From positions 169,477-233,476 of the forward strand of contig CAIJXT010000003.1 in assembly GCA_903824665.1 (NCBI GenBank): DNA of 64,000 bases. Direction: 5' to 3'. Both the position numbers and the translations under genes were made by a program. The DNA is from an uncultured Bacteroidota bacterium. Lineage in GTDB: Bacteria; Bacteroidota; Bacteroidia; Chitinophagales; Chitinophagaceae. The notes under the pieces are model-generated. The model was not told the origin of the DNA. It did not search any database and saw nothing but the letters and a program-made list of their open reading frames with translations. This document shows, piece after piece, positions 53,900-63,927 of this stretch (positions are counted from its first letter, which is position 1; every line of letters begins with the position of its first letter).

Positions 53900-54724
53900 C
53901 TAGGCATTATCCGGCTGTTTCATACTTTCTATAACGAGGCTGCTGACACCAGTGTTGGAGAAGCCGCCATCGTGAAACAGATTCTGCATAGTGACCATGC
54001 GGGTAAAGTCGCTAAACATCATTGCACAGAACTTTGCACAATCTTCAGCGCTGGCATTACCTAAGGGAGACATTTTTTCGGCATAGTTGTAGAATACATC
54101 GAAGCCCGAAACGCCTGAGCCGGCAGTGGTAACCGTTGGCGACTGAGATACTGTATTCACACGTACTTTCTTTGCAAAGCCGTAATGGTAGCCGAAACTG
54201 CGCGCTATGCTCTCCAGCACCGCCTTTGCATCGGCCATATCATTGTAACCTGGGAACGTGCGCTGGGCAGCGATATAACTTAACGCCAGCACAGAACCCC
54301 ACTCATTGATCGCATCGGCCTTCATAGCTGCCTGCAATACCCTATGCAGCGACAATGCGGAGATATCCAGTGTCTTCAGGAAGTTTTCGTGATTGGTGTT
54401 GGTGTACTCTATGTTCTTGCGCACATTGGGCGACATACCGATAGAGTGCAGGATAAAATCTACTTTACCACCCAAAACCTCCATGCTCTTTACCATCAAT
54501 GCATCAAGATCTGCGTCGCTGGTTGCATCAGCACCTATCACCTGAGCGTTGCAGGCTTTGGCCAGCTCATTTATCTTGCCCATACGCAGCGCAATAGGCG
54601 CATTAGTCAGTACGATTTCGGCACCTTCTGCAACAGCTACCAGGGCTGTCTTCCAGGCTATTGAACGCTCATCCAGCGCACCGAATATGATTCCTTTTTT
54701 TCCTTTCAGCAATTGGTTAGACAT
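53900..54724 (-). CDS. fabI: Enoyl-ACP reductase FabI
   Basis: NADH-dependent final reductase of each fatty-acid elongation cycle. The N-terminal cofactor region is LLKGKKGIIFGALDERSIAWKTALVAV (read in parts), and the family motif FILHSIGMSPN is present. Active-site Tyr and Lys are in PGYNDMADAKAVLES (Y-x6-K), and VNTVSQSPTVTTAGSGVSGF is the substrate loop. 274 residues. It belongs to the SDR superfamily, distinct from FabK/FabL/FabV types. Confidence 0.94.
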   Translation of the reverse strand: MSNQLLKGKKGIIFGALDERSIAWKTALVAVAEGAEIVLTNAPIALRMGKINELAKACNAQVIGADATSDADLDALMVKSMEVLGGKVDFILHSIGMSPNVRKNIEYTNTNHENFLKTLDISALSLHRVLQAAMKADAINEWGSVLALSYIAAQRTFPGYNDMADAKAVLESIARSFGYHYGFAKKVRVNTVSQSPTVTTAGSGVSGFDVFYNYAEKMSPLGNASAEDCAKFCAMMFSDFTRMVTMQNLFHDGGFSNTGVSSLVIESMKQPDNA

Positions 54725-54994
54725 AAACTCGTTTAAGCAGTTAAGAATTTACAGACAGGTATCAGGCCACAAACCGCCGTTGCGGTTCCCATTCCTGACA
54801 CCACCAGAAGTCCTGTTTGTGGTGTAAAAGTAGAAAAAAGAAAATAAAAGTTGACGTGTATCTGACTCGGAGGCAGCAATGCTGAGCCTGGCTGAGACTG
54901 AGGCTGCACCTGTGACCCTGCCTGCATTATCATTTTACCACCAGTCAAAACAGTTTAAAGGCACTATATTTATCGAATTATCTGCCGGAAAACA

Positions 54995-55603
54995 ATGGAC
55001 ACACCCAACAACCGCTACTTTATTATCAATAAACCCTATGATATGGTATCGCAATTTGTGAGTCCGGAAGATGTTGGCTTGCTGGGCGACATCGACTTTG
55101 ATTGGCCAGAGGGCACTCATGCCATCGGGCGGCTCGACAACCTATCGGAGGGGTTGCTGATACTTACCACCAACAAACGGGTGACCAAGCTGCTGTTTCA
55201 GGGCAAAAAGCCACACAAGCGCACCTATCTGGTGCGTGTAAAAAACGTGGTGAGCCCCGAAAGTCTGGAGCAACTGAGAACTGGTGTGACTATTCGGGTA
55301 AAGGGGGGTGGCGACTACCTGACACCACCGTGCGAAGTAGACATTGTAGAAAACCCTGAGGGTTTGTTTCCGCATCAGCTTGAGACGCGTCCCTATGCAC
55401 CCCATTCGTGGCTCACTATATCTCTTTACGAAGGCAAGTTTCATCAGGTACGTAAGATGGTGACCGCGGTAAGCCATCCCTGCAAACGCCTGATACGCGT
55501 ATCAATCGAAGATCTGGTATTGGGCGATCTTGCACCCGGCTGCGTACGGGAGCTGGATGAAGAGACCTTCTTCAGGCTGCTGAAGATAGACGACTATCAA
55601 TAG
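54995..55603 (+). CDS. rRNA pseudouridine synthase, RsuA/RluB/E/F family
   Basis: RNA-modifying enzyme that isomerises a uridine in rRNA. The catalytic Asp is in the GRLDNLSEGLLILT motif, with YFIINKPYDMVSQFV as motif I and YEGKFHQVRKMVTAVSHPCKRLIRV as the C-terminal motif. The protein lacks the N-terminal S4 domain of RsuA/RluB and at 202 residues is close to RluE, which modifies 23S rRNA. RluE assignment is therefore likely but not certain. Confidence 0.87.
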   Translation: MDTPNNRYFIINKPYDMVSQFVSPEDVGLLGDIDFDWPEGTHAIGRLDNLSEGLLILTTNKRVTKLLFQGKKPHKRTYLVRVKNVVSPESLEQLRTGVTIRVKGGGDYLTPPCEVDIVENPEGLFPHQLETRPYAPHSWLTISLYEGKFHQVRKMVTAVSHPCKRLIRVSIEDLVLGDLAPGCVRELDEETFFRLLKIDDYQ

Positions 55604-55610
55604 CACAAAA

Positions 55611-55639
55611 AAAGAGCCACCCAACAGGGGCAGCTCTTT
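55611..55639 (-). terminator. Terminator of the large Ig-repeat gene
   Basis: AAAGAGC and GCTCTTT pair, with an inner CCC/GGG extension, and are followed on the minus strand by a run of T. It lies in the convergent gap between the pseudouridine synthase and the Ig-repeat gene. Confidence 0.65.
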
Positions 55640-55664
55640 CCAACAATTTTCAATCTTTAAAATA

Positions 55665-58340
55665 TTATTGCTTGATCAGCTTGGTGACAGATATCTGTAT
55701 ACCTTCCTGATCGTACAATGTTACCAGGTACAAACCGTCAGCAAGGTCTTTAATGCTGATATCCTTAGCATTCGGACGATCTATAAGCACTTTGCCATCT
55801 ACGCTGGTAATGGTTGCGCGAACGTTTACCGGAGCTTCGATATGTACCATCTCGCTGGTTGGGTTGGGGTATATCCGGTATCCGGCAGAAGACACATCGC
55901 CGAAACCGATTGAAGCATTGTACGGATGATGAGCTGACTCTGACATACAACCATTACCATCGGTAACTACCACCCAATAGAAGCCAAAATACACGGCGGC
56001 AGTACTAATACTGGTTGCACCCGGTATGAGTCCCTGAATGGCATCGTACCACTGGTAGGACACGTAACCACTTTCTGTGTAAAATGTATTCGTAGCAGCA
56101 AGGTAAGACACTGTAGGGCCTGGTGCAGGGTTCACAGAAAACGACTTGCTGGTGAAGCAACCGGTGGGCAGCGTATACCTGATCACAGCAGTACCACCTG
56201 AAAGCACGGTGACAATGCCAGCAGCATTGATGGTTGCAACAGCTGGGGTTGTACTGCTCCATGTGCCGCCCGGTGTTGGGTTATAGAGCGTGTCAATGTC
56301 TTTGGCACAATAAATCACATCGCCAACAATGGGTTCCGGATTCGGGTTAACCAATACAATTTCGTACACCTTGCAGCCCGGAGGCGTAGTATAGGTAATG
56401 ACAGCAGTACCTGCAGAAACGCCGGTAACAGAACCGGAGGTAGCACCTATGGTAGCTATAGCGTTGGCACCGCTGGTCCATACGCCACCGGGAGTAGTAT
56501 TAGCTAAGTTGGTAGTCGCATTGGGGCATACGGTAGCTGTGCCGGTAATGTCGGCAGGCATAGGCACTACTGTAACCGTTTCTGTAATAAAGCAACCGCC
56601 GGGCATGGTATAGGTTATAACAGCAGCACCGGTGGCATTGCCGGTTACCAGACCAGATGTGAGCAATACTGATGCAATTGATGGGTCGTTACTGCTCCAG
56701 GTGCCTCCTAAAGTAATATCGGCAAGTGCATTGGTAGCTCCCAGACAAATGATACTGTCGCCAATAATAGCGGCAGGTAACGGATTGATGGTTACGACAA
56801 CCACCGCATAGCTGCAGTCGTTGATGTACGAAATAGTAGTGGTTCCGTTGGTAACCCCTGTCACCACACCGCCCGCATCTACCGATGCAATGCCTGGTAT
56901 AGCGCTGCTCCATGTGCCACCGGGAGTACCGTTGGTGACAGTCAGCGTCTGACCAACACAAATCGGCACCGAACCTGAAATCACTGTAGGTGCAGGATTT
57001 ATCGTAACGACTCTTGAAGTAATGCAGGTAAGCGGAGATGTGTAGGTGATAGATGCTGTGCCCAGCACAACACCCGTGATCAGTCCGGTAAACGTACCTG
57101 AAGTGGTAGCTGTAGCAAACGCTGGCGCGCCACTGCTCCATGTTCCGCCGGGTGTGGCGCTGGTCCATGTGATGGTAGCACCACCCTCACAAACATAGGC
57201 AGGTCCGGTAATTGCTGCCGGATTGGGGTGAACACTCACTACCGCGGTAACAAATCCACAACCTGTATATGTGATCTCAGCGGTACCTGTTGTGATGCCG
57301 CCTACCACACCAGTTGTGGCATTTACAGTAGCGACAGCGGGCATAGAGCTACTCCAGGTGCCACCCGGAGATGGGTTGGAGAGCGTGGTGGTAGCGCCCG
57401 GGCACACCTGAGTGGTACCAGTGATAGCACCCGGCACAGGGTTAACTGAAACCAGCTTTGTAGTGTAACAACCCGTTGAAGGAATAGCATAAGTAATTGT
57501 TGCAGTGCCGCCACCGGTTCCGGTAACAACGCCTGATGTATTAATCGTTGCCACACTTCCGTTGCTACTGGACCAGTTGCCCCCTGCAGTAGTACTGGCA
57601 AGCGATGCTGTGGCACCCTGGCAGACTGTTACCATACCCGCGGGTGTAATAGCTGCAGGTGTTGCGTATACAGTGACGACTCGGGTGGCTGCGCAGCCGG
57701 CTGTTGTATAGGCTATTGTGGCGGTACCCGGTGATACCCCCATCACCACACCGCCTGCTACGGTAGCTATCCCGCCGGCGCTGGTACTCCAGGCCCCTCC
57801 TGTAGATGTGGTGGACAATGTTGTGGTGCTGCCTACACAGACCGTAGCAGTACCCGTAAGTGCGGCCGGAGGTGGCGTAATGGTAATAGTTTGTGTGTTT
57901 GAGGTGAAGTCTGAGGTACAGGTACCAGTTGTAGCCCAGGTGAAATAACAGAAATAATAAAACGTGCCAACTGTACTGGTGAGTGGCGTGTAGGATTCAG
58001 ATCCCGGACCACCTGCAGGAGAGATATTGCTGATCGGTGCCCCCAGTGCTGTAGAAGCTGGTATAGAAGTTCCGCCGGTAGTGTTGTAATACCACTGGGC
58101 GGTGTATGGAACGCCATCATCGAAAATACCGCCGCCAAGTGTACATTGGTCGTAGTTCAAGGTATTGGGGGTGGCTGTTGCGCCCTGACAATAACTAGTT
58201 GTTCCCGTCATGGAAAGTGTGGTGCTCGGCGAGTATATATTAAAAAGGCACGACGACATACTCATACTTACCCAACCCAACATAATGAACATAAGCAATC
58301 TGCTGGACAGTAATTTTGTCAAATTTAATTTCATAATCAT
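55665..58340 (-). CDS. Giant secreted Ig-like repeat protein with T9SS sorting domain
   Basis: 891 residues. An N-terminal signal with a possible lipobox-like MSSC sequence (Cys near residue 31) precedes a non-repeat N-terminal domain (residues about 45-150). At least eight Ig-like (BIG2-type) modules of about 75-80 residues follow, each with an xxCxG start (VCVG, VCQG, VCPG, VCEG, ICVG, ICLG, VCPN, YCAK), a GGTWSSx turn and an ITYT-like strand. Then comes a short Ig-like domain (VSYQWYDAIQGLIPGATS) and a T9SS type A tail (YRIYPNPTSEMVHIEAP to LADGLYLVTLY). Likely an adhesin or surface scaffold. Either Met of MIM can be the start. Confidence 0.88.
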   Translation of the reverse strand: MIMKLNLTKLLSSRLLMFIMLGWVSMSMSSCLFNIYSPSTTLSMTGTTSYCQGATATPNTLNYDQCTLGGGIFDDGVPYTAQWYYNTTGGTSIPASTALGAPISNISPAGGPGSESYTPLTSTVGTFYYFCYFTWATTGTCTSDFTSNTQTITITPPPAALTGTATVCVGSTTTLSTTSTGGAWSTSAGGIATVAGGVVMGVSPGTATIAYTTAGCAATRVVTVYATPAAITPAGMVTVCQGATASLASTTAGGNWSSSNGSVATINTSGVVTGTGGGTATITYAIPSTGCYTTKLVSVNPVPGAITGTTQVCPGATTTLSNPSPGGTWSSSMPAVATVNATTGVVGGITTGTAEITYTGCGFVTAVVSVHPNPAAITGPAYVCEGGATITWTSATPGGTWSSGAPAFATATTSGTFTGLITGVVLGTASITYTSPLTCITSRVVTINPAPTVISGSVPICVGQTLTVTNGTPGGTWSSAIPGIASVDAGGVVTGVTNGTTTISYINDCSYAVVVVTINPLPAAIIGDSIICLGATNALADITLGGTWSSNDPSIASVLLTSGLVTGNATGAAVITYTMPGGCFITETVTVVPMPADITGTATVCPNATTNLANTTPGGVWTSGANAIATIGATSGSVTGVSAGTAVITYTTPPGCKVYEIVLVNPNPEPIVGDVIYCAKDIDTLYNPTPGGTWSSTTPAVATINAAGIVTVLSGGTAVIRYTLPTGCFTSKSFSVNPAPGPTVSYLAATNTFYTESGYVSYQWYDAIQGLIPGATSISTAAVYFGFYWVVVTDGNGCMSESAHHPYNASIGFGDVSSAGYRIYPNPTSEMVHIEAPVNVRATITSVDGKVLIDRPNAKDISIKDLADGLYLVTLYDQEGIQISVTKLIKQ

Positions 58341-58531
58341 GCGTTTTAGGTAAAAAAGATAACCCTAACTTATTATAGGCGTTTACTGTGCGTCAAGTGT
58401 TAGCAAGTTAATCATTTTTTGTTTCCTATCTGCTGCCTTCTCCTAACAATTACAAAAAAATCACTTAAATAATATTTTTTATTGCGTAACACACTAAACA
58501 GCAGCTCAAAATGAAAACTTTCTTAAAAAAA

Positions 58532-58568
58532 GATAGCAAAACCAACCCAAAAGGTTGGCTTTGCTATC
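58532..58568 (-). terminator. Terminator of the tail-specific protease gene
   Basis: A 16-bp stem (GATAGCAAAaCCAACC / GGTTGGcTTTGCTATC), complete with one G-U pair on the minus-strand RNA, loop of 5 nt, then seven T on the minus strand. It ends 20 bp after the protease stop. Confidence 0.9.
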
Positions 58569-58587
58569 AAAATAAATGCCTGAATGC

Positions 58588-60771
58588 TTATTTCAACCCG
58601 TTACCAAGGCTCATTTTCACTTCGCCCTTGCGGATATCGTGTATGATATTCACCGTTTCTGCTATGTAAATATCCTTACCCAGCGCTTTCAGCCAGTCGG
58701 CATTCTTTGCTATAGATGCACTATCTACGTTAATACGGGTGAGATCTGCTGCCGGGTTGGTCATTTCGAGCAATACTGCGTTTTTCTGCAGTTCTTCCAG
58801 CTTTTTAGAAGTGGCATTGATCTCCTCCTGCTCCTTTTTGTATTTCACCTCGTTGAGGGATACCCTGTTATCATCGCGCTTTTTACGGATGATCTTGGCA
58901 TTTTCGCTGATCAGCTTGAAGGTTGGGTTGGCATCTATCCTGCTTTTGCTCATTGCTACCACCTGCTGCAGGTTAGGGATACTGTTCACCGGAGTATACT
59001 TCACCGGAGGTATTTCGTCCCATGCCAGCGCCGATTTGTTGTGCCTTTCGCCCAATTCTTCGTCATCATAGCCATCATAAGGATCGGGCATATCCACGTG
59101 CGGGGTTACACCCTTCAACTGTGTAGATCCGCCATTAACCCGGTAAAACTTCTCCATAGTGAGCTTCAGCGCACCTATAGAACCCTGTACGCCCGTTGTA
59201 TCGTTCATGAGGTTGAGGCGGGTCATCGGGTCTACCATATCATCCAGCGATACCATTTTCTGCACAGTACCCTTGCCATAGGTTGTAGAACCTACTATAA
59301 TGGCGCGGTTGTGGTCCTGCAGCACTGCGGCAAGGATCTCTGATGCAGAGGCGCTACCCTGATTGACCATGATGGCCAGTGGACCGCTGTACAATGCAGT
59401 ATCATAAGGGTGTGAATTGTACACATTGGCATTCGACCTGCCGCTTTTCACCTGCACCACAGGCCCACGTCCCAGGAAAATGCCTGCCATATCCACCACA
59501 TCGCCCAGTGAGCCACCACCGTTGTAACGGAGGTCGAGGATAATGCCGGTAACACCGGCAGCCTTCAGCTTCTTCACCTCCTCGGCTACGTCCTTGCTAC
59601 AGGTGCGGCCACTGGTATGATTAAAGTCGGCATAGAACTCTGGCAGATAGATAAACCCAACAGGTCCTTCCTTGCTCTTTATGATTGCCGAACGGGCAAA
59701 TGTTTCTTCGATCTCCACCACCCCTCTCTTAATGGGTATGATTTTCACTGCCCCGCCGGCATCTTTCACCGTCAGGCGCACTTCCGAACCCTTTTCGCCG
59801 CGTATCAGCTTCACCACATCATCGAGCTCATATCCGGTAATGTCCACAGGTTCTTTTTCGCCCTGTGCCACTTTCATGATCTCGTCGCCGGCTTTCAGGT
59901 CGCCCTGCTTCCATGACGGGCTGCCGGTGATGATAGACGCAACAGTGGTTTTATCGTCGCTCTGGTTGAGGCGGGCACCAATACCTACAAAACTGCCGCT
60001 CATTTTTTCTTCGAAAGCACTTTTGTCTACCGGCGGAAAATAAGAAGTGTGGGGGTCGTGCGCCTCTGTTAGTTTGTTTACATAGTAGGTAAACCGGTCA
60101 TCATCCTTGGCTTTGCGCAAACGCTTCATGTAGCGCTGGTTGCTCTTCAGGATATCTTCACGTGCTTTTACTTCCAGCTCTTCGTCGGTCTTCAACTTTA
60201 CGTTTACAGAGTCTTTGTTTTCTTTTTTCTTGTCCTGCTCCGATTTCAGGTCTACAAATTTCACCAGCGTACGGTATTTCAGGTATTTGCGCCAGCGCTC
60301 CTGCAACTCTTTCTCATCAGCCACATAGTCGTTCTTCTCGGCATTCAGCTGCAATATCTCGTCGGTACTGAAAGAAAACGGCGTCTTCAATATTTCGTCA
60401 TACAGGCGTTCAGAACCATACAATCTGCGCAGGTAGATGGCTTCCAGTGTATCAAAAAACTCGGTAGAACCTGATTTGATCTGATCGTCTATGCTTGTTT
60501 CGTATTTTTTCATTTTCGCAATATCGGCGCGCGTGAAGTAAAGCTTCTCGCGGTCGAAATCATTGATCATGCCTCTGTGCACCCTTGCTGAAAAAGAATC
60601 GTCAACCGGGCGGGCACCATAGTGGCCTGCCTGTATGGTCTTCATCACAGTCTCAATCACCAGTGCGCGCCTTTCGTGCGATGAACGTCCACCTGCGCGT
60701 ACGTACTTGAACGAAAAGAAAGCCGCGAGCACCCCAACAACCAATAGCGGTATCAGTATTTTATTTTTCAT
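58588..60771 (-). CDS. Carboxy-terminal processing protease (S41 family, Prc/Tsp-like)
   Basis: Periplasmic serine protease that trims or degrades proteins from the C-terminus. An N-terminal signal/anchor (MKNKILIPLLVVGVLAAFFSF) is followed by a helical Tsp-type domain (residues about 30-230), a PDZ domain (SFVGIGARLNQSDDKTTVASIITGSPSW, read in parts) and the S41 core. Catalytic Ser is in VNQGSASASEILAA and Lys in STTYGKGTVQKMV. The C-terminal DUF3340-like region is coiled-coil prone (KKEQEEINATSKKLEELQKN). 727 residues from the Met at 60771; an upstream Met (60783) is possible. Confidence 0.92.
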   Translation of the reverse strand: MKNKILIPLLVVGVLAAFFSFKYVRAGGRSSHERRALVIETVMKTIQAGHYGARPVDDSFSARVHRGMINDFDREKLYFTRADIAKMKKYETSIDDQIKSGSTEFFDTLEAIYLRRLYGSERLYDEILKTPFSFSTDEILQLNAEKNDYVADEKELQERWRKYLKYRTLVKFVDLKSEQDKKKENKDSVNVKLKTDEELEVKAREDILKSNQRYMKRLRKAKDDDRFTYYVNKLTEAHDPHTSYFPPVDKSAFEEKMSGSFVGIGARLNQSDDKTTVASIITGSPSWKQGDLKAGDEIMKVAQGEKEPVDITGYELDDVVKLIRGEKGSEVRLTVKDAGGAVKIIPIKRGVVEIEETFARSAIIKSKEGPVGFIYLPEFYADFNHTSGRTCSKDVAEEVKKLKAAGVTGIILDLRYNGGGSLGDVVDMAGIFLGRGPVVQVKSGRSNANVYNSHPYDTALYSGPLAIMVNQGSASASEILAAVLQDHNRAIIVGSTTYGKGTVQKMVSLDDMVDPMTRLNLMNDTTGVQGSIGALKLTMEKFYRVNGGSTQLKGVTPHVDMPDPYDGYDDEELGERHNKSALAWDEIPPVKYTPVNSIPNLQQVVAMSKSRIDANPTFKLISENAKIIRKKRDDNRVSLNEVKYKKEQEEINATSKKLEELQKNAVLLEMTNPAADLTRINVDSASIAKNADWLKALGKDIYIAETVNIIHDIRKGEVKMSLGNGLK

Positions 60772-60989
60772 GAATTCCAACATAATAGTTTACTTGATAT
60801 AGTCTAAAACAAATGTAGGGCAATTGCTGTTAATAAAAGTATAATCAAAAACCATGCTAACGTTAAAAGCAGGGTGAGATTTTGTGCTTTATTTTACATC
60901 TTTGACCCGCACAATAGTGGCACCCTGCCGACCAGCGGTATGAGGCCTGCAAGGTGCACACGCTCACCCCAAACTGATACAGCACCCTG

Positions 60990-61637
60990 ATGCACATACC
61001 TATACTTACAGAACAGCTGTGGTTTCCGCCGGTTGGGGATGCGCTGCCCGACGGCCTTCTGGCAGCTGGTGGCGACCTCAGCCCTGAGCGCCTGCTGCTG
61101 GCCTACAGGAGTGGTATTTTCCCGTGGTTTTCTGAAGACGAGCCGCCCCTGTGGTGGTCGCCCGATCCACGCTTTGTACTGTTTCCCGAAAACCTGTATG
61201 TGAGTAAAAGCATGCAGAAAGTGCTCCGTTCCGGTCAGTTCGAATTCCGTATCAATTCGGACTTCACCAATGTGATCAATAATTGCGCACAGGTATCGCG
61301 AAAGGGGCAACCCGGCACCTGGATCACCGACGATATGGTTGCAGCCTATACCGCACTGCACCATGCCGGATATGCAGTTTCGGCAGAGGCATGGCAGAAT
61401 GGCGAACTCGTGGGCGGCCTTTATGGCGTGCGGCTGGGCAAAGCATTCTTTGGTGAGAGTATGTTCAGCAAGGTGAGCAATGCCAGCAAATTTGCCTTCA
61501 TCAGGTGGGTACAGTATCTGCAGGCACAGGAGGTAGCCCTGATAGATTGCCAGGTGCATACCGACCATCTTGAAAGCCTGGGTGCGACCATGATACCGCG
61601 GGAACAATTCATGCTGTTGCTTACACAGCTTGTCTGA
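60990..61637 (+). CDS. aat: Leucyl/phenylalanyl-tRNA--protein transferase
   Basis: Transfers Leu or Phe from charged tRNA to the N-terminal Arg or Lys of proteins, marking them for Clp-dependent degradation (N-degron pathway). Family signatures: FPPVGDALPDGLLAAGGDLSPERLL, YRSGIFPWF, PPLWWSPDPRFVLFP, TWITDDMVAAYTALHHAGYA and GGLYGVRLGKAFFGESMFSKVSNASK (read in parts). The C-terminal LIDCQVHTDHLESLGATMI is also typical. 215 residues. Confidence 0.95.
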   Translation: MHIPILTEQLWFPPVGDALPDGLLAAGGDLSPERLLLAYRSGIFPWFSEDEPPLWWSPDPRFVLFPENLYVSKSMQKVLRSGQFEFRINSDFTNVINNCAQVSRKGQPGTWITDDMVAAYTALHHAGYAVSAEAWQNGELVGGLYGVRLGKAFFGESMFSKVSNASKFAFIRWVQYLQAQEVALIDCQVHTDHLESLGATMIPREQFMLLLTQLV

Positions 61638-61690
61638 TTATAGCCATACTAGCTAATATTGGTTTAACTTCGTTTCAATTATTCCTTACC

Positions 61691-63025
61691 ATGACATTTC
61701 GCGAATTAAACTTAAATACACCATTACTGAATGCGCTGGATGATCTGGGGTATGAAACCCCGACCACCATACAGCACAAAATATTCTCCGTGATCATGTC
61801 TGGCAGAGACGTGTGCGGAATAGCCCAGACCGGTACCGGCAAGACTCTTGCTTACCTGCTGCCCTGCCTGCGCCTCTGGAAATTCACAAAAGATAAGAAT
61901 CCGCAAATACTGATCGTAGTACCTACACGTGAGCTGGTAAAACAGGTGACCGAAGAAATAAACAAGCTGACCACCTACATGAATGTGGTAGCGGTAGGTG
62001 TTTTTGGCGGGGTGAATATGAAACCCCAGAAGATGGAAGTAGAGCAGGGCTGCGATATTGTGGTGGCCACACCCGGGCGCCTGCTGGACCTCGTGCTCGA
62101 CGGATCGCTAAAACTGAAGAATATAAAAAGACTGGTAATAGATGAGGTAGATGAACTCTTCAACCTCGGCTTCCGCACACAGATCAACAATGTACTGGAC
62201 AGGCTGCCCGAAAAACGCCAGAATCTGCTGTTCTCCGCAACAATAACCCAGGAAGTGGAAACCCTGATGGACAACTACTTCCTGCAACCCGAACGGGTAG
62301 AAGCAGCGCCTACAGGTACACCGCTTGAAAATATCAACCAGTACCTGTATCGCGTACCCAATTTTTATACCAAGGTGAACCTTCTGGAAATGCTGCTCAT
62401 GGAAAATGAGACCATGACCAAGGTGCTGGTGTTTGCCGCTACCAAGCAGATGGCAGATGATATTTTTGTGGAGATGGAAGCCAAGTTTGCGGGGCAGGCA
62501 GGAGTCATCCACTCCAACAAAGCACAGAATCACCGGTTCAATACCATCAATTGCTTCCGTGATGGCACTTACCGCTTCATTATCGCAACCGACCTCGTTT
62601 CGCGCGGTATAGACATATCAGAGGTTAGCCATGTTATCAACTTTGATGTACCCGACGAACCTGAAGCCTACATACACCGTATAGGCCGTACGGGCCGTGC
62701 CGACAAAAACGGTATTTCCATAACGTTTGTTACAGAGCAGGAAATGGAAAATCTGGCAGCTATAGAAACGCTGATGAACTATACCGTTCCACAACTGCCA
62801 CTACCCGATACACTGACCATATCAGACGTGCTGACCGAAGATGAAAAACCCAAGGTGCGCATGCGGGAAACCCTGATTGTGCTTCCCAAAGTTTCGGAGT
62901 CAAAGGGAGCATTTCACGAGAAACTGGCCAAGAATGTAAAGGTCAATGTAAAGGTGAGCTACAAGGATAAAATGAAGGCCAAATACGGTAAACCAAAAAC
63001 CAGAGGTGCCAAGAAAAAGAAATGA
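61691..63025 (+). CDS. DEAD/DEAH-box RNA helicase
   Basis: ATP-dependent RNA helicase of 444 residues. The N-terminal Q motif region TFRELNLNTPLLNALDDLGYETPTTIQ precedes motif I (AQTGTGKT), Ia (VPTREL), Ib (ATPGRLLDL), II (IDEVDELF, a DEVD variant of DEAD), III (LFSATI), V (IATDLVSRGIDI) and VI (YIHRIGRTGR). The Lys/Arg-rich C-terminal tail probably contacts RNA. Likely role in ribosome assembly or mRNA turnover. Its stop overlaps the corA start by four bases. Confidence 0.92.
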   Translation: MTFRELNLNTPLLNALDDLGYETPTTIQHKIFSVIMSGRDVCGIAQTGTGKTLAYLLPCLRLWKFTKDKNPQILIVVPTRELVKQVTEEINKLTTYMNVVAVGVFGGVNMKPQKMEVEQGCDIVVATPGRLLDLVLDGSLKLKNIKRLVIDEVDELFNLGFRTQINNVLDRLPEKRQNLLFSATITQEVETLMDNYFLQPERVEAAPTGTPLENINQYLYRVPNFYTKVNLLEMLLMENETMTKVLVFAATKQMADDIFVEMEAKFAGQAGVIHSNKAQNHRFNTINCFRDGTYRFIIATDLVSRGIDISEVSHVINFDVPDEPEAYIHRIGRTGRADKNGISITFVTEQEMENLAAIETLMNYTVPQLPLPDTLTISDVLTEDEKPKVRMRETLIVLPKVSESKGAFHEKLAKNVKVNVKVSYKDKMKAKYGKPKTRGAKKKK

Positions 63026-63927
63026 TAAAGGATCTGACGGCAAACAGCGGCAGCCTGCCCTATGAATGGATAGACGTAAGTGACCCCAGCGAGCAGGATC
63101 TGGCTAAGGTTGCGGCTCAATACGGGCTGCATCCGGCATCTGTAGCCGACTGCCTGCAACCGGGACACCTGCCCAAGTATGAGGCATTTCACGACCATAC
63201 ATTCATCATACTGCGCGTATGCTTCACGCAACCCGCTTCAGAAGCCGATACCGTGCAGGAATTGACCAGCAAGATTGCGGTGTTTATCTCAGACAAATTC
63301 ATCATTACCATTCACCGCAAACACTGGGCGCCATTAGACAATATCAGTGCGCAGTATGTACAGGCGGGCCGCTGTACCCAACCCGCTCATGTACTCAACA
63401 TTATTGTAAAAACAGGACTGCATTCGTTCGACGAACCTGCCACTACGCTCACGCAATCTATAGACTTCTTCGAAAAACAGGTATTTCTCAAGTCGCGTAA
63501 GATTCCGCTGCTGAAGGGCATGTACTTTCTGAAACGAAAGCTGGATGTCATACGACGACTGCTTTTGCTTTCTTACGATATAGTTGACAAACTGGATGCA
63601 CAGGAAGCATCTAATGCCTATACGCGGGATATAAGAGACCTGTACATCAAGCAGAAGAGCCTCTATGATTCGATGTATGAAAACACCAATCACCTGCTCA
63701 ATATCTATTTCAACATATCGTCGCAGCGCACCAACGAGACCATCCGGGTACTCACCATTTTTAGTGTATTTTTTATGCCGCTCACCTTTATTGTTGGCGT
63801 GTATGGTATGAACTTCGAGCACATGCCTGAGCTCAAGTGGCGCTACGGATATCCGTTTGCAATGCTACTGATGGTGGTAGTGATTATTGTGATATTCGCG
63901 TGGTTCCGGCGCAAGAAATGGCTGTAA
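63022..63927 (+). CDS. corA: CorA-like magnesium/divalent cation transporter
   Basis: Pentameric inner-membrane channel for Mg2+ (or Co2+/Ni2+). A long soluble N-terminal domain (residues about 1-235) ends with the helical coiled region (SLYDSMYENTNHLLNIYFNI). Two C-terminal transmembrane helices follow: LTIFSVFFMPLTFIVGVYGMNFEHMPE contains the signature GMN selectivity motif (read in parts), and FAMLLMVVVIIVIFAWF is TM2. 301 residues. Beyond its stop, 63928-64000 holds nothing recognisable. Confidence 0.93.
   Translation: MIKDLTANSGSLPYEWIDVSDPSEQDLAKVAAQYGLHPASVADCLQPGHLPKYEAFHDHTFIILRVCFTQPASEADTVQELTSKIAVFISDKFIITIHRKHWAPLDNISAQYVQAGRCTQPAHVLNIIVKTGLHSFDEPATTLTQSIDFFEKQVFLKSRKIPLLKGMYFLKRKLDVIRRLLLLSYDIVDKLDAQEASNAYTRDIRDLYIKQKSLYDSMYENTNHLLNIYFNISSQRTNETIRVLTIFSVFFMPLTFIVGVYGMNFEHMPELKWRYGYPFAMLLMVVVIIVIFAWFRRKKWL

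Noticed and set aside
58341..58587. Possible small gene between the Ig-repeat gene and the protease gene
   Set aside because: AT-rich, no credible frame; it holds only the protease terminator and presumably the upstream region of the Ig-repeat gene.
61691..63025. DEVD instead of DEAD as a sign of an inactive helicase
   Set aside because: The essential Asp-Glu of Walker B is kept, the other motifs are intact, and variation at the third residue is tolerated in the superfamily.
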